NCBI GenBank assembly: GCA_018829455.1
Contig: JAHJUB010000226.1
Coordinates: forward strand, 1 to 5,471
Direction of reading: 5' to 3'
Origin: Candidatus Omnitrophota bacterium
GTDB taxonomy: Bacteria > Ratteibacteria > UBA8468 > MWAK01
DNA length: 5,471 bases
Under the pieces are notes generated by a model. The model did not search any database. It worked only from the letters and a program-made list of their open reading frames with translations, and was not told the DNA's origin. The position numbers and the translations under genes were made by a program. Positions within the stretch are counted from its first letter, which is position 1. Each line of letters opens with the position of its first letter. This document shows, piece after piece, positions 1-5,471 of this stretch.

Positions 1-404
1 AGAACGCCCACTCTTCCCATACCTGTGTCTATATTAACATGAACATTCGCCAATTTCCCTTGTCCGGCGTTTTCAATCCAGCGAATATCCTCTTTCCCAA
101 ACACGGTAATCCTGAAACCCGCCTTTATGGCAACCGGAATTTCTTCTGGAAACAATCTCCCAAAAATCAGGATAGGTTTCGTGACACCGCTTTCCCGCAA
201 TTCCATTGCTTCCTGAAACTGTGCCACAGCAAAAAACTTGAAACCCTCTTTCACAAGATGTTTTGTAACGGGAACAGCGCCGTGTCCATAAGCGTCTGCT
301 TTTACAACGGGGATTACCATTGAAGGTGAAACTTGCTGTCGAACGGCAAGGATATTGTGAGAGAGATTGCTCAGGTTGATTTCCGCAAGAGTTTCGTGGT
401 TCAT
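1..404 (-). CDS. alr: Alanine racemase, N-terminal part (3' end beyond window)
   Basis: Reading from 404 down to the left edge gives about 134 residues of an alanine racemase, a PLP enzyme of fold type III that interconverts L- and D-alanine in the cytoplasm, mainly for peptidoglycan. The N-terminal signature is clear: VVKADAYGHGA holds the PLP-binding, catalytic Lys35 and Tyr39 of the barrel. Near the edge, NIDTGMGRVGV (124-134) is the second family motif, with Arg131 matching the substrate-carboxylate arginine. The family is usually about 370 residues, so roughly two thirds, including the C-terminal catalytic tyrosine domain, lies outside. The ATG at 402-404 is chosen because the protein begins at the normal family position and AGGGTG (411-416) lies 6 nt upstream. 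It follows the aminotransferase by 49 bp with no terminator, so co-transcription is likely. Oddity: the residue usually Lys (carbamylated in many homologues) in the second motif is Asn124. The family call is firm; whether the gene is intact cannot be seen. Confidence 0.93.
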   Translation of the reverse strand, partial: MNHETLAEINLSNLSHNILAVRQQVSPSMVIPVVKADAYGHGAVPVTKHLVKEGFKFFAVAQFQEAMELRESGVTKPILIFGRLFPEEIPVAIKAGFRITVFGKEDIRWIENAGQGKLANVHVNIDTGMGRVGV

Positions 405-410
405 CTAATT

Positions 411-416
411 CACCCT
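411..416 (-). promoter_or_regulatory. Ribosome binding site of alr
   Basis: On the minus strand AGGGTG lies 6 nt before the ATG at 404. It is a moderate Shine-Dalgarno match and supports that start. The 49-bp gap 405-453 otherwise shows neither a hairpin nor a promoter I can defend, which favours read-through from the aminotransferase gene. Confidence 0.5.
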
Positions 417-453
417 ACTTAAAAGTCTCGGAATTTCTACAACTTAATAAGAT

Positions 454-1359
454 TCAAGTGAGCGCATGGAACCAGTGACTGAACCGATCATCTGACATGT
501 TGAGGATGTTATTCATCAGTTCCATAACCTGCTTGGTTATGGGCCCAGGCACCTGAAGGTTTCGGTCTTCAAATCGGGCAACTGGCGAAACTTTAACACC
601 CGAATGGGAGGTGAAAATTTCATCAGCCGTGAAAAGTTCTTCCGGTAAAATCGAATCCTCCGAAGTCGGGATCCCATTCATTGCCGCTGCCTGGAGAATG
701 GATTTGCGCGTAATGCTTGACAGGACCCTGCCTAAGGGCGGTGTCTTAAGAACGCCGTCCTTGATTAGAAAGACCGACTCGATCGAACCCTCGGCCAAAA
801 AACCGTCTGTTCCCACCATAAGACCAACGTCAAAACCACGGTTGTTTGCATCCTTGCGTGCCAGGTACCCGTTTAAGTAGTTGGAGCAGGATTTGGCTGC
901 AACCGGAACCGTTTCGGGATGGATTTTACGCCATTTGGAAAGACAGGCCGATATGGGATTGGTATTGTCCATACCCAGTTCTTCATTGTTTGGCACGGCA
1001 AATATGGCCACGTCCAGCTTGGATTCCAGAACCAGTTTGATGATCGCTTCTTCGCCCCAGTAAGCCAGGATTTTAACCAAACCGCGGCCAATGTCATTGG
1101 CTCTGACCGTCTCGGTTACAGCATCAATAATTTCTTCAATGGAATAGGCTATCTCCATTTCCAAAAGTTCGGCACTTTTCATCAGCCGTTTAAGGTGCTC
1201 GTCCATCCGAAAGGCAAAAAGGCCGTCGGGGCCGTCGTGAATGCCGAAGACTTCGAAAATGGCCGAACCCCGGGAAAAACCATGGGACAACAAGGGCACT
1301 GTTGCCTTTTCCCATGATATCAATTCACCGTTAAGCCAGACTTTTCGTTCACTGTTCAT
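454..1359 (-). CDS. Class IV aminotransferase (branched-chain / D-amino-acid type)
   Basis: This 301-residue protein is a fold-type IV PLP aminotransferase, the superfamily of branched-chain aminotransferase (IlvE), D-amino-acid transaminase and aminodeoxychorismate lyase. It matches IlvE along its length: WLNGELISWEKA at the N-terminus, RGSAIFEVF (30-38), FRMDEHLKRL (50-59, with the phosphate-binding Arg region), PVAAKSCSNYLNG (152-164) with Schiff-base Lys156, FLAEGSIESVF (187-197) with Glu190 expected to contact the pyridine nitrogen, LKTPP (204-208), SSITR (214-218), and a C-terminal DEIFTSHSG...SPV segment. Length is normal for IlvE. Compared with remembered E. coli IlvE, the Tyr-Ile-Arg motif at 95-97 that helps bind the substrate carboxylate is Leu94-Val-Lys96 here, so substrate range may differ and I give no symbol. 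It probably transfers amino groups between an amino acid and 2-oxoglutarate or pyruvate. It lies 219 bp after the importer ATPase and 49 bp before alr, suggesting a role in using imported amino acids or in D-amino-acid metabolism. The start is fixed by a near-perfect ribosome binding site. Confidence 0.88.
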   Translation of the reverse strand: MNSERKVWLNGELISWEKATVPLLSHGFSRGSAIFEVFGIHDGPDGLFAFRMDEHLKRLMKSAELLEMEIAYSIEEIIDAVTETVRANDIGRGLVKILAYWGEEAIIKLVLESKLDVAIFAVPNNEELGMDNTNPISACLSKWRKIHPETVPVAAKSCSNYLNGYLARKDANNRGFDVGLMVGTDGFLAEGSIESVFLIKDGVLKTPPLGRVLSSITRKSILQAAAMNGIPTSEDSILPEELFTADEIFTSHSGVKVSPVARFEDRNLQVPGPITKQVMELMNNILNMSDDRFSHWFHALT

Positions 1360-1363
1360 AATT

Positions 1364-1370
1364 ACCTCCT
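1364..1370 (-). promoter_or_regulatory. Strong ribosome binding site of the aminotransferase
   Basis: The minus strand reads CTGAGGAGGTAATT directly before the ATG at 1359. AGGAGGT is a full-length match to the anti-Shine-Dalgarno sequence, with 4 nt between it and the start codon. It fixes the start and is the best ribosome binding site in the window, in contrast with aapQ, which has none that I can recognise. Confidence 0.8.
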
Positions 1371-1380
1371 CAGCAGATTA

Positions 1381-1390
1381 AAAGATCTTT
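1381..1390. repeat. 10-bp palindrome AAAGATCTTT
   Basis: AAAGATCTTT is a perfect palindrome 21 bp upstream of the aminotransferase start codon and just before its ribosome binding site. It could be half of a regulator site or chance in AT-rich DNA. There is no second copy in the window that I noticed. Confidence 0.3.
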
Positions 1391-1532
1391 ATTGTAAATA
1401 TTCCTGATTTTTTATTCCATTGAAACTTTCCTCTTCCGGCTGTTTTTTCTTTTTCTGCCAACAATACCGCGGAAAGGGTTTGTGCCCCTGCCTGGCTACC
1501 ACTATATTTTTTTATTATCAACAATTTTCTAT

Positions 1533-1552
1533 TTGATTCGACCTGACTCGAC
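1533..1552. repeat. Imperfect tandem 10-bp repeat
   Basis: Two adjacent decamers, TTGATTCGAC and CTGACTCGAC, match at 8 of 10 positions. The repeat period is about one helical turn. It starts 27 bp beyond the aapP stop as read on the minus strand, at the upstream end of the intergenic region. It could be a regulator-binding site or chance. The overlapping CCTG-CAGG inverted repeat (1542-1555) is too short to be a terminator. Confidence 0.35.
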
Positions 1553-1578
1553 AGGCTACATGAAGCAGCGGAAATGAA

Positions 1579-2319
1579 TCATAAAATCTGGCTGAGGAAC
1601 AACTGGGTACGGTCCCATCGCGGGTTATTGAAAAATTCGTTGGGCTCGTTTTCTTCGACAATCTCACCGCCATCCATAAAGATAACTCGGTTGGCCACGG
1701 TTTTAGCAAAACCCATCTCGTGTGAGACGCAAATCATAGTAATACCTTCATTTGCCAATTCGATCATCACATCCAGCACTTCTTTAATCATTTCCGGGTC
1801 AAGAGCCGAGGTCGGCTCATCAAAAAGCATTATTTTAGGATTCATACAAAGCGCACGGGCGATAGCAACTCGCTGCTGTTGCCCTCCGGAAAGCTGACCG
1901 GGAAATTTATCCGCCTGTTCCGGAATCCGCACACGTTCAAGGTGCTTCGTGGCTATTTTTTCGGCCTCTGCCCGCGGCATCCTGCGTGCCCAAATCGGAG
2001 CAAAAGTCAAATTCTGGAGTATGGTCAAGTGTGGAAACAGGTTGAAACTCTGAAAAACCATTCCAACTTCACTCCGGATTTTTTCTATGTTTTTGAGGTT
2101 TTTGGTCAGCTCAATTCCATCAACAATAATCCGGCCTTCCTGATGCTCCTCCAGTCGGTTTATGCAACGTATCAAAGTAGATTTGCCCGATCCGGAAGGC
2201 CCGCAGATGACGATACGCTCTCCTTTGTGGACGGTCAGGTTAATTTCTTTGAGCACATGAAAATTGCCGTACCACTTATTTACGTCGATCATCTGGATCA
2301 TGATATCTTGAGAAATCAT
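1579..2319 (-). CDS. aapP: General L-amino-acid ABC transporter, ATP-binding subunit
   Basis: This 246-residue protein is the cytoplasmic ATPase of a polar-amino-acid ABC importer. A homodimer would power uptake through the AapQ/AapM membrane pair. All nucleotide-binding elements are present and in order: Walker A GPSGSGKST (40-48), Q-loop Gln90 in MVFQSFNLFPHLT, signature LSGGQQQR (143-150), Walker B IMLFDEP (163-169) with catalytic Glu168, D-loop SALD (171-174) and switch His200. The N-terminal NKWYGNFHVL and C-terminal RTQLFLSQIL are typical of the AapP/BztD/GlnQ group, and the sequence closely resembles rhizobial AapP as I remember it. The ATG at 2319 overlaps the aapM stop (TAATG), with AAGGAAGAGGA just upstream acting as ribosome binding site, so translational coupling is likely. 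In-frame Met7 and Met10 are less favoured alternatives. The protein looks intact and functional. Confidence 0.95.
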   Translation of the reverse strand: MISQDIMIQMIDVNKWYGNFHVLKEINLTVHKGERIVICGPSGSGKSTLIRCINRLEEHQEGRIIVDGIELTKNLKNIEKIRSEVGMVFQSFNLFPHLTILQNLTFAPIWARRMPRAEAEKIATKHLERVRIPEQADKFPGQLSGGQQQRVAIARALCMNPKIMLFDEPTSALDPEMIKEVLDVMIELANEGITMICVSHEMGFAKTVANRVIFMDGGEIVEENEPNEFFNNPRWDRTQLFLSQIL

Positions 2320-3434
2320 TATTCCTCTTCCTTTTGACGTTCGAGCGAGCGACCGTAACGGCTCATGCTAAAGCAGATGATCCAAAAAACAAGAGCACAA
2401 AAAACATAGGCTTCGGTATCGTGCCCGAGCCACTCAGGATCCTGCGCGGACGCCTTCACCATACCCAAAAAATCCAGCAAACCAACAATGATTACCAGCG
2501 ATGTATCTTTGAACAAGGCTATGCAACGGCCAATAAGCGAGGGAATAACATGACGCAGGGCCTGGGGTAATACAATCAAGGCCGTTGTTTTCCAATAATT
2601 AAGCCCAAGGGACTTTGCAGCATCATATTGTCCTAAAGATATTGCCTGTAGTCCTCCACGCACAACCTCAGCCATATAAGCCGCCGAGAAAAGGATAATT
2701 CCTATCTGAACACGCAAAAGGTTATTTATATTAAGACCGACTGGAAGGAAAAGAGGCATCATAACCGAGGCCATGAACAGAATGGTAATCAGTGGCACAC
2801 CGCGAACCGGTTCGATGATTCCCACGCATATAGACTTGACAATGGCAACATTAGACCGGCGTCCAAGCGCCAGCAGAATTCCTAATGGAAGTGAAATCAG
2901 AACACCGATAGTGGCCAGCCCCAAACTCAGCATAAGGCCCCCCCAGAGAGACTGGTCCACCGCTGTGAGGCCAAGACCTCCTGCGATCAACCAGTAAAAA
3001 GGAAGAGGCAGCAAAAACCACAAAGCGATCAATTTTCCGGGATTCATTAACCGCAAGACAGTTACAGCGGCTAATGTCACAAATATTCCCCCAGCCAGCA
3101 TCGGTCTCCAGAGAAGATCGCCGGGATATAGGCCCACCATAAGCACGCGGAACTTATTAAAGATAAAAACCCAGCACGCACCCTCATAGCCCGGGGGACA
3201 GGCATCTGAACCACCGGTCCAGACTGCATCAAATATAGCCCACGAAAGAAGCGGAGGCACTGTCTGCCACAACAAACCGAGAGCAATTACGGTAAGAAGG
3301 GAATTGAACCAGCCGTTGAACAGATTAGTGCGTAACCACCCTATGATTCCGACAGTCTGCCGTGGAGCCGGCAGGGAAGGCCGCGGCTTAAAAACCAGCA
3401 AACTGGAGCCCGACCATGATGGAGGAGTATTCAT
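2319..3434 (-). CDS. aapM: General L-amino-acid ABC transporter, permease subunit AapM
   Basis: This 371-residue inner-membrane permease belongs to the HisM/GlnP (BPD_transp_1) family and would pair with AapQ to form the amino-acid channel. A hydrophobic segment lies at about 44-68. The Aap-specific extracytoplasmic stretch (about 70-95, TGGSDACPPGYEGACW) carries Cys79 and Cys87, which could form a disulphide. More membrane segments follow at about 112-128, 135-157, 164-190, 212-232, 241-258, 310-325 and 343-357. The EAA coupling loop that contacts the ATPase is clear: EVVRGG (256-261), then QYDAAKSLG (269-277), ending IVLPQA (287-292). Length is close to rhizobial AapM (about 384). Its start is 3 nt after the aapQ stop (TAAGGTATG), with only a weak ribosome binding site overlapping that stop, so translation is probably coupled. 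The charged tail RQKEEE overlaps the aapP ribosome binding site. It appears intact. Confidence 0.94.
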   Translation of the reverse strand: MNTPPSWSGSSLLVFKPRPSLPAPRQTVGIIGWLRTNLFNGWFNSLLTVIALGLLWQTVPPLLSWAIFDAVWTGGSDACPPGYEGACWVFIFNKFRVLMVGLYPGDLLWRPMLAGGIFVTLAAVTVLRLMNPGKLIALWFLLPLPFYWLIAGGLGLTAVDQSLWGGLMLSLGLATIGVLISLPLGILLALGRRSNVAIVKSICVGIIEPVRGVPLITILFMASVMMPLFLPVGLNINNLLRVQIGIILFSAAYMAEVVRGGLQAISLGQYDAAKSLGLNYWKTTALIVLPQALRHVIPSLIGRCIALFKDTSLVIIVGLLDFLGMVKASAQDPEWLGHDTEAYVFCALVFWIICFSMSRYGRSLERQKEEE

Positions 3435-3437
3435 ACC

Positions 3438-4598
3438 TTAACGCTCTACTAATTGGGCTTTGGAATTTACCCAGTTCATTATTATGGAAATGACTAAGTT
3501 GATGGCCAAATAGACGGCCATCCATAATCCGATTATTTCGATTGCCTGGTCGTTCTGGCCTATGATAGTGCCACCTACCGAAACCATATCAGGATAACCG
3601 ATGGCAACCGCAAGGGAGCTGTTTTTAACCAGGCTGGTATAATCATTAGTGGTCGCAGGGATGATTACTCGAAAGGCCTGAGGGAGAACAATACGGCGCA
3701 TAATTGTTCCTTTGCTGACCCCGAAAGACTTGGCTGCATCAAGTTGTCCCACATCCACTGATTGTATGCCGCTGCGCACATTTTCTCCTATAAAAGCGGC
3801 TGTATATAGTACTAACCCAATCATCAATGCCGAGAATTCAGGGCGAAATACAATACCTCCCTGGAAGTTAAATCCCTTAAAAACCGCAATCTCCCACGAA
3901 AGCGGACTGCCCATGGCAAAATATGTAATAACGGGCAGGCCTATGATTACTCCCGAACCAATCCAGCCTGATGGAAGTACAATGCCTGCCCTGTCCCGGT
4001 AGATAACAGACCAGCGCGACACTATGTAGGCGATTATGATTCCAAGAACAAGGGCCAAAAGGACAAACCCGAAGCCATTCTGAAAGAGTGGTTTGGGTAA
4101 ATACAGGCCGCGGTTGTTAATGAAACATCCGAAAAAAGGATTAAGACTTGAGCGCGGACCCGGAAGGCCTGCGAGTACTACGCCGTAAGTGAAGAACAGA
4201 ATCAGGAGCAAAGGGATATTACGCAGGGTTTCAACATAAATTTCAGCAAGCTTTGCAACCAACCAGTTACTTGAAACCCGTGCAACACCAATGAATATGC
4301 CGATAAATGTTGTTGCGATAATCCCTAAAAAAGCAACGTAAAGTGTATTAATGATACCGATGAAAAAGGCATAGCCGTATGTGTCAGCAGGTGAGTAAGG
4401 AACCAACGTATTACTGATAGGAAACCCTGCCTCAACAGAAAAGAAACCAAATCCGGATGCAATGTTTCGAGCCTCCAGATTTGCCTGGGTATTGAGAAAC
4501 AACAAATAACCGAGATATATAATTCCCGCTACGACCGCAAACTGCATAAAAAGGCCGACAAGCCGGCCGCCCTTTAGCATACGTAATGGAATGTTCAT
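3438..4598 (-). CDS. aapQ: General L-amino-acid ABC transporter, permease subunit AapQ
   Basis: This is the first permease of the importer, 386 residues from the chosen ATG. The hydrophobic helix at about 13-35 followed by LEARNIASGFGFF (41-53) is a hallmark of AapQ/BztB. Membrane segments follow at about 76-105, 127-145, 177-195, 213-228, 256-272, 325-340 and 355-375. The ATPase-coupling EAA loop is ENVRSG (272-277), QLDAAKSFG (285-293) and IVLPQA (303-308). The region 146-175 (GLPGPRSSLNPFF..NNRGLYLP) is the long insertion typical of this subfamily. Start choice: an in-frame GTG at 4640 would add 14 residues, but it lies inside a strong hairpin, so the ATG at 4598 is preferred. Neither start has a recognisable Shine-Dalgarno sequence. 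The gene lies 83 bp after the binding-protein stop and 3 nt before aapM. The family call is firm; the start is moderately sure. Confidence 0.93.
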   Translation of the reverse strand: MNIPLRMLKGGRLVGLFMQFAVVAGIIYLGYLLFLNTQANLEARNIASGFGFFSVEAGFPISNTLVPYSPADTYGYAFFIGIINTLYVAFLGIIATTFIGIFIGVARVSSNWLVAKLAEIYVETLRNIPLLLILFFTYGVVLAGLPGPRSSLNPFFGCFINNRGLYLPKPLFQNGFGFVLLALVLGIIIAYIVSRWSVIYRDRAGIVLPSGWIGSGVIIGLPVITYFAMGSPLSWEIAVFKGFNFQGGIVFRPEFSALMIGLVLYTAAFIGENVRSGIQSVDVGQLDAAKSFGVSKGTIMRRIVLPQAFRVIIPATTNDYTSLVKNSSLAVAIGYPDMVSVGGTIIGQNDQAIEIIGLWMAVYLAINLVISIIMNWVNSKAQLVER

Positions 4599-4622
4599 AG
4601 AGCAACGCAATTTTACACTGGC

Positions 4623-4667
4623 AAAATAAATCCCTGTCACGGGAATTAGTAATGCTGTGACAGGGAT
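4623..4667 (-). terminator. Inter-cistronic stem-loop with U-rich tail (attenuator / partial terminator)
   Basis: On the minus strand, ATCCCTGTCAC (4667-4657) pairs perfectly with GTGACAGGGAT (4640-4630). This gives an 11-bp stem with a 16-nt loop, followed at once by TTTATTTT (4630-4623). This is the form of a rho-independent terminator. It lies between the binding-protein stop (4682) and aapQ (4598). Since aapQMP have no other visible promoter, it more likely lets part of transcription through and protects the 3' end of the binding-protein mRNA, as known for other periplasmic binding-protein operons such as the malE-malF interval. The large loop makes full termination less certain. Confidence 0.75.
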
Positions 4668-4681
4668 ACTGTACTAATTAA

Positions 4682-5471
4682 TTATCTAATCGGTAGTGCG
4701 TAAAGAAGGCCGCCGTCTTTCCACTGTTTGTTCAGGCCCCGGGGAATATTCAATGTGGTTTCGGGACCGAAATGACGATCATAAATTTCGCCGTAATTGC
4801 CCACAGTCTTTATGGCACGCACCAGCCAATCATTGTCAAGGTCTAGAAAACTGCCGGCATCGCCTGATGCTCCCAGTATACGCTGAACAACAGGATTCTT
4901 GGAATTCTCCTTCATGGACATTACGTTTGCGGAGGTAATGCCATTTTCCTCGGCTTCAATAAGGCCGATAATCACCCAGGTAACAATGTCTTTCCATTGA
5001 TTGTCGCCATGTCGGACCAGAGGCGCAAGAGGTTCTTTGGAAATGACTTCGGGAAGAATAATATGGCTACCCGGATCGGCTACAGTTGTCCGCAAAGAAG
5101 CGAGTTGACTTAGATCCGTGGTGAAGCAATCGCAGCGCCCTGTAACATAAGCGCCAAAAGCTTCTTTCTTGCCATCAAACACCACTGCCTCCATCTTAAG
5201 GTTGTTTGCCCGCGCATAATCAGCCAGATTCAACTCGGTGGTCGTTCCGGCAGTCACGCAAACTGTTGCGCCATTTAATTGTTTGGCAGATGTTACACCA
5301 GATTTCTTGGGTACCATGAAGCCCTGGCCGTCGTAGAATACAATGGTAGTAAAATCCACACCCTGCTTGGCATCACGTTTCATTGTCCAGGTGGTTGTAC
5401 GGGATGTAAGATCCACCTGGCCGGAGGAAACAGCCACAACCTTTTGTTTGGAGGCAAGAGGGACAAATTTC
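4682..5471 (-). CDS. aapJ: General L-amino-acid ABC transporter, periplasmic binding protein (5' end beyond window)
   Basis: The C-terminal 262 residues of an extracellular solute-binding protein (SBP_bac_3 family) are visible. It would capture amino acids in the periplasm and deliver them to AapQ/AapM. Coding continues through the right edge in frame: the last codons read KFVPLASKQKV before VAVSSGQVDLTSR. The valine codon (GTG) at 5437 is therefore internal, not a start. AapJ hallmarks, in order: QVDLTSRTTTWT, FYDGQGFMVPK, TVCVTAGTTTELNLADY, TGRCDCFTTDLSQLASLR, ILPEVISKEPLAPLVRHGD, TSANV, VGNYGEIYDRHFGP and the terminal YALPIR. AapJ is usually about 340 residues, so around 80, including the signal peptide, are missing on the right. 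Cysteines in the VCV and GRCDC segments could form a disulphide. A stem-loop follows the TAA stop. Identification as the binding protein for a broad-range L-amino-acid importer is strong; exact substrates cannot be read from sequence. Confidence 0.94.
   Translation of the reverse strand, partial: KFVPLASKQKVVAVSSGQVDLTSRTTTWTMKRDAKQGVDFTTIVFYDGQGFMVPKKSGVTSAKQLNGATVCVTAGTTTELNLADYARANNLKMEAVVFDGKKEAFGAYVTGRCDCFTTDLSQLASLRTTVADPGSHIILPEVISKEPLAPLVRHGDNQWKDIVTWVIIGLIEAEENGITSANVMSMKENSKNPVVQRILGASGDAGSFLDLDNDWLVRAIKTVGNYGEIYDRHFGPETTLNIPRGLNKQWKDGGLLYALPIR

Larger units (their letters stand above)
1360..1578 (-). other. 219-bp intergenic region between aapP and the aminotransferase
   Basis: This is the longest gene-free stretch in the window. 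It is AT-rich and, on the minus strand, has a purine-rich tract (about 1424-1460). It contains a near-perfect 10-bp tandem repeat at 1533-1552 and a 10-bp palindrome at 1381-1390. Possible -10-like hexamers are GATAAT (about 1513-1518), TATAGT (about 1501-1506) and TACAAT (about 1394-1399), but none has a good -35 at 16-18 bp, so I call no promoter. I found no GC-rich hairpin with a following T-run that would end the importer transcript. The length compared with the tight aapQMP spacing suggests a secondary promoter or RNA-processing site before the enzyme genes, but this is inference. Confidence 0.4.

Noticed and set aside
39..323. Plus-strand open frame of 94 codons opposite alr
   Set aside because: The minus strand encodes clear alanine racemase motifs through this whole stretch, so the plus-strand frame is a by-product.
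611..1317. Several plus-strand open frames opposite the aminotransferase
   Set aside because: They are shadows of a well-supported gene, overlap one another in different frames, and show no ribosome binding site or known domain.
1470..1491. Short inverted repeat AGGG-7 nt-CCCT as terminator after aapP
   Set aside because: The stem is only 4 bp with a 7-nt loop, and no T-run follows on the minus strand.
1470..1500. Sigma-54 type promoter (GGGCAC-like element)
   Set aside because: The GG element has no GC doublet at the required spacing, so it does not fit the -24/-12 consensus.
1879..2337. Plus-strand reading frame of 152 codons opposite aapP
   Set aside because: It lies fully antisense to an intact ATPase gene with all family motifs, and its translation resembles no protein family I recognise.
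4599..4640. N-terminal extension of AapQ by 14 residues from a GTG at 4640
   Set aside because: The extra codons run through the hairpin arm and U-rich tail, have no ribosome binding site, and read as residues unlike the usual AapQ N-terminus.
5435..5437. GTG as start codon of the binding protein
   Set aside because: The reading frame stays open to the window edge, and the codons before it (KFVPLASKQKV) match the expected AapJ sequence, so this valine is internal.

Overview
The window is one compact block of minus-strand genes. Read from the right edge to the left, they encode a complete general L-amino-acid ABC importer of the Aap/Bzt type, followed by two pyridoxal-phosphate (PLP) enzymes. 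The order is: periplasmic binding protein (aapJ-like, 5' end outside the window), permease aapQ, permease aapM, ATPase aapP, a class IV (branched-chain/D-amino-acid fold) aminotransferase, and alanine racemase (alr, 3' end outside the window). No tRNA, rRNA, CRISPR array, insertion sequence or integrase was seen. The plus strand carries no gene I can support.

Organism: base composition is moderate, roughly mid-40s % GC by eye. The two-permease HAAT-family architecture and the protein sequences suggest a Gram-negative proteobacterium in the broad sense. A deltaproteobacterial or Desulfobacterota lineage is my best guess, but that is inference from impression, not from a search. A periplasmic binding protein with separate QMP subunits fits a diderm cell.

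Layout: aapJ ends at 4682. An 83-bp gap before aapQ holds a perfect 11-bp inverted repeat followed by a U-rich tail (4623-4667). It looks like an attenuator or partial terminator that would make the binding protein more abundant than the membrane subunits. aapQ (4598-3438), aapM (3434-2319) and aapP (2319-1579) are tightly coupled, with a 3-nt gap and then a 1-nt TAATG overlap. A 219-bp gap (1360-1578) with short repeats but no convincing terminator separates the transporter from the aminotransferase (1359-454). That gene starts behind an excellent ribosome binding site. After 49 bp, alr starts at 404 and runs off the left edge.

How they may work together: the importer brings amino acids into the cytoplasm. 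The aminotransferase would exchange the amino group with 2-oxoacids, and alanine racemase would interconvert L- and D-alanine. This suggests an amino-acid uptake and nitrogen or D-amino-acid assimilation cluster. The individual families are ordinary. The parts worth a second look are the predicted substitutions at normally conserved active-site positions in both PLP enzymes (Asn at the carbamyl-lysine position of Alr; no Tyr-x-Arg motif in the aminotransferase), their linkage to the importer, and the inter-cistronic hairpin. I see no evidence of a wholly new system.
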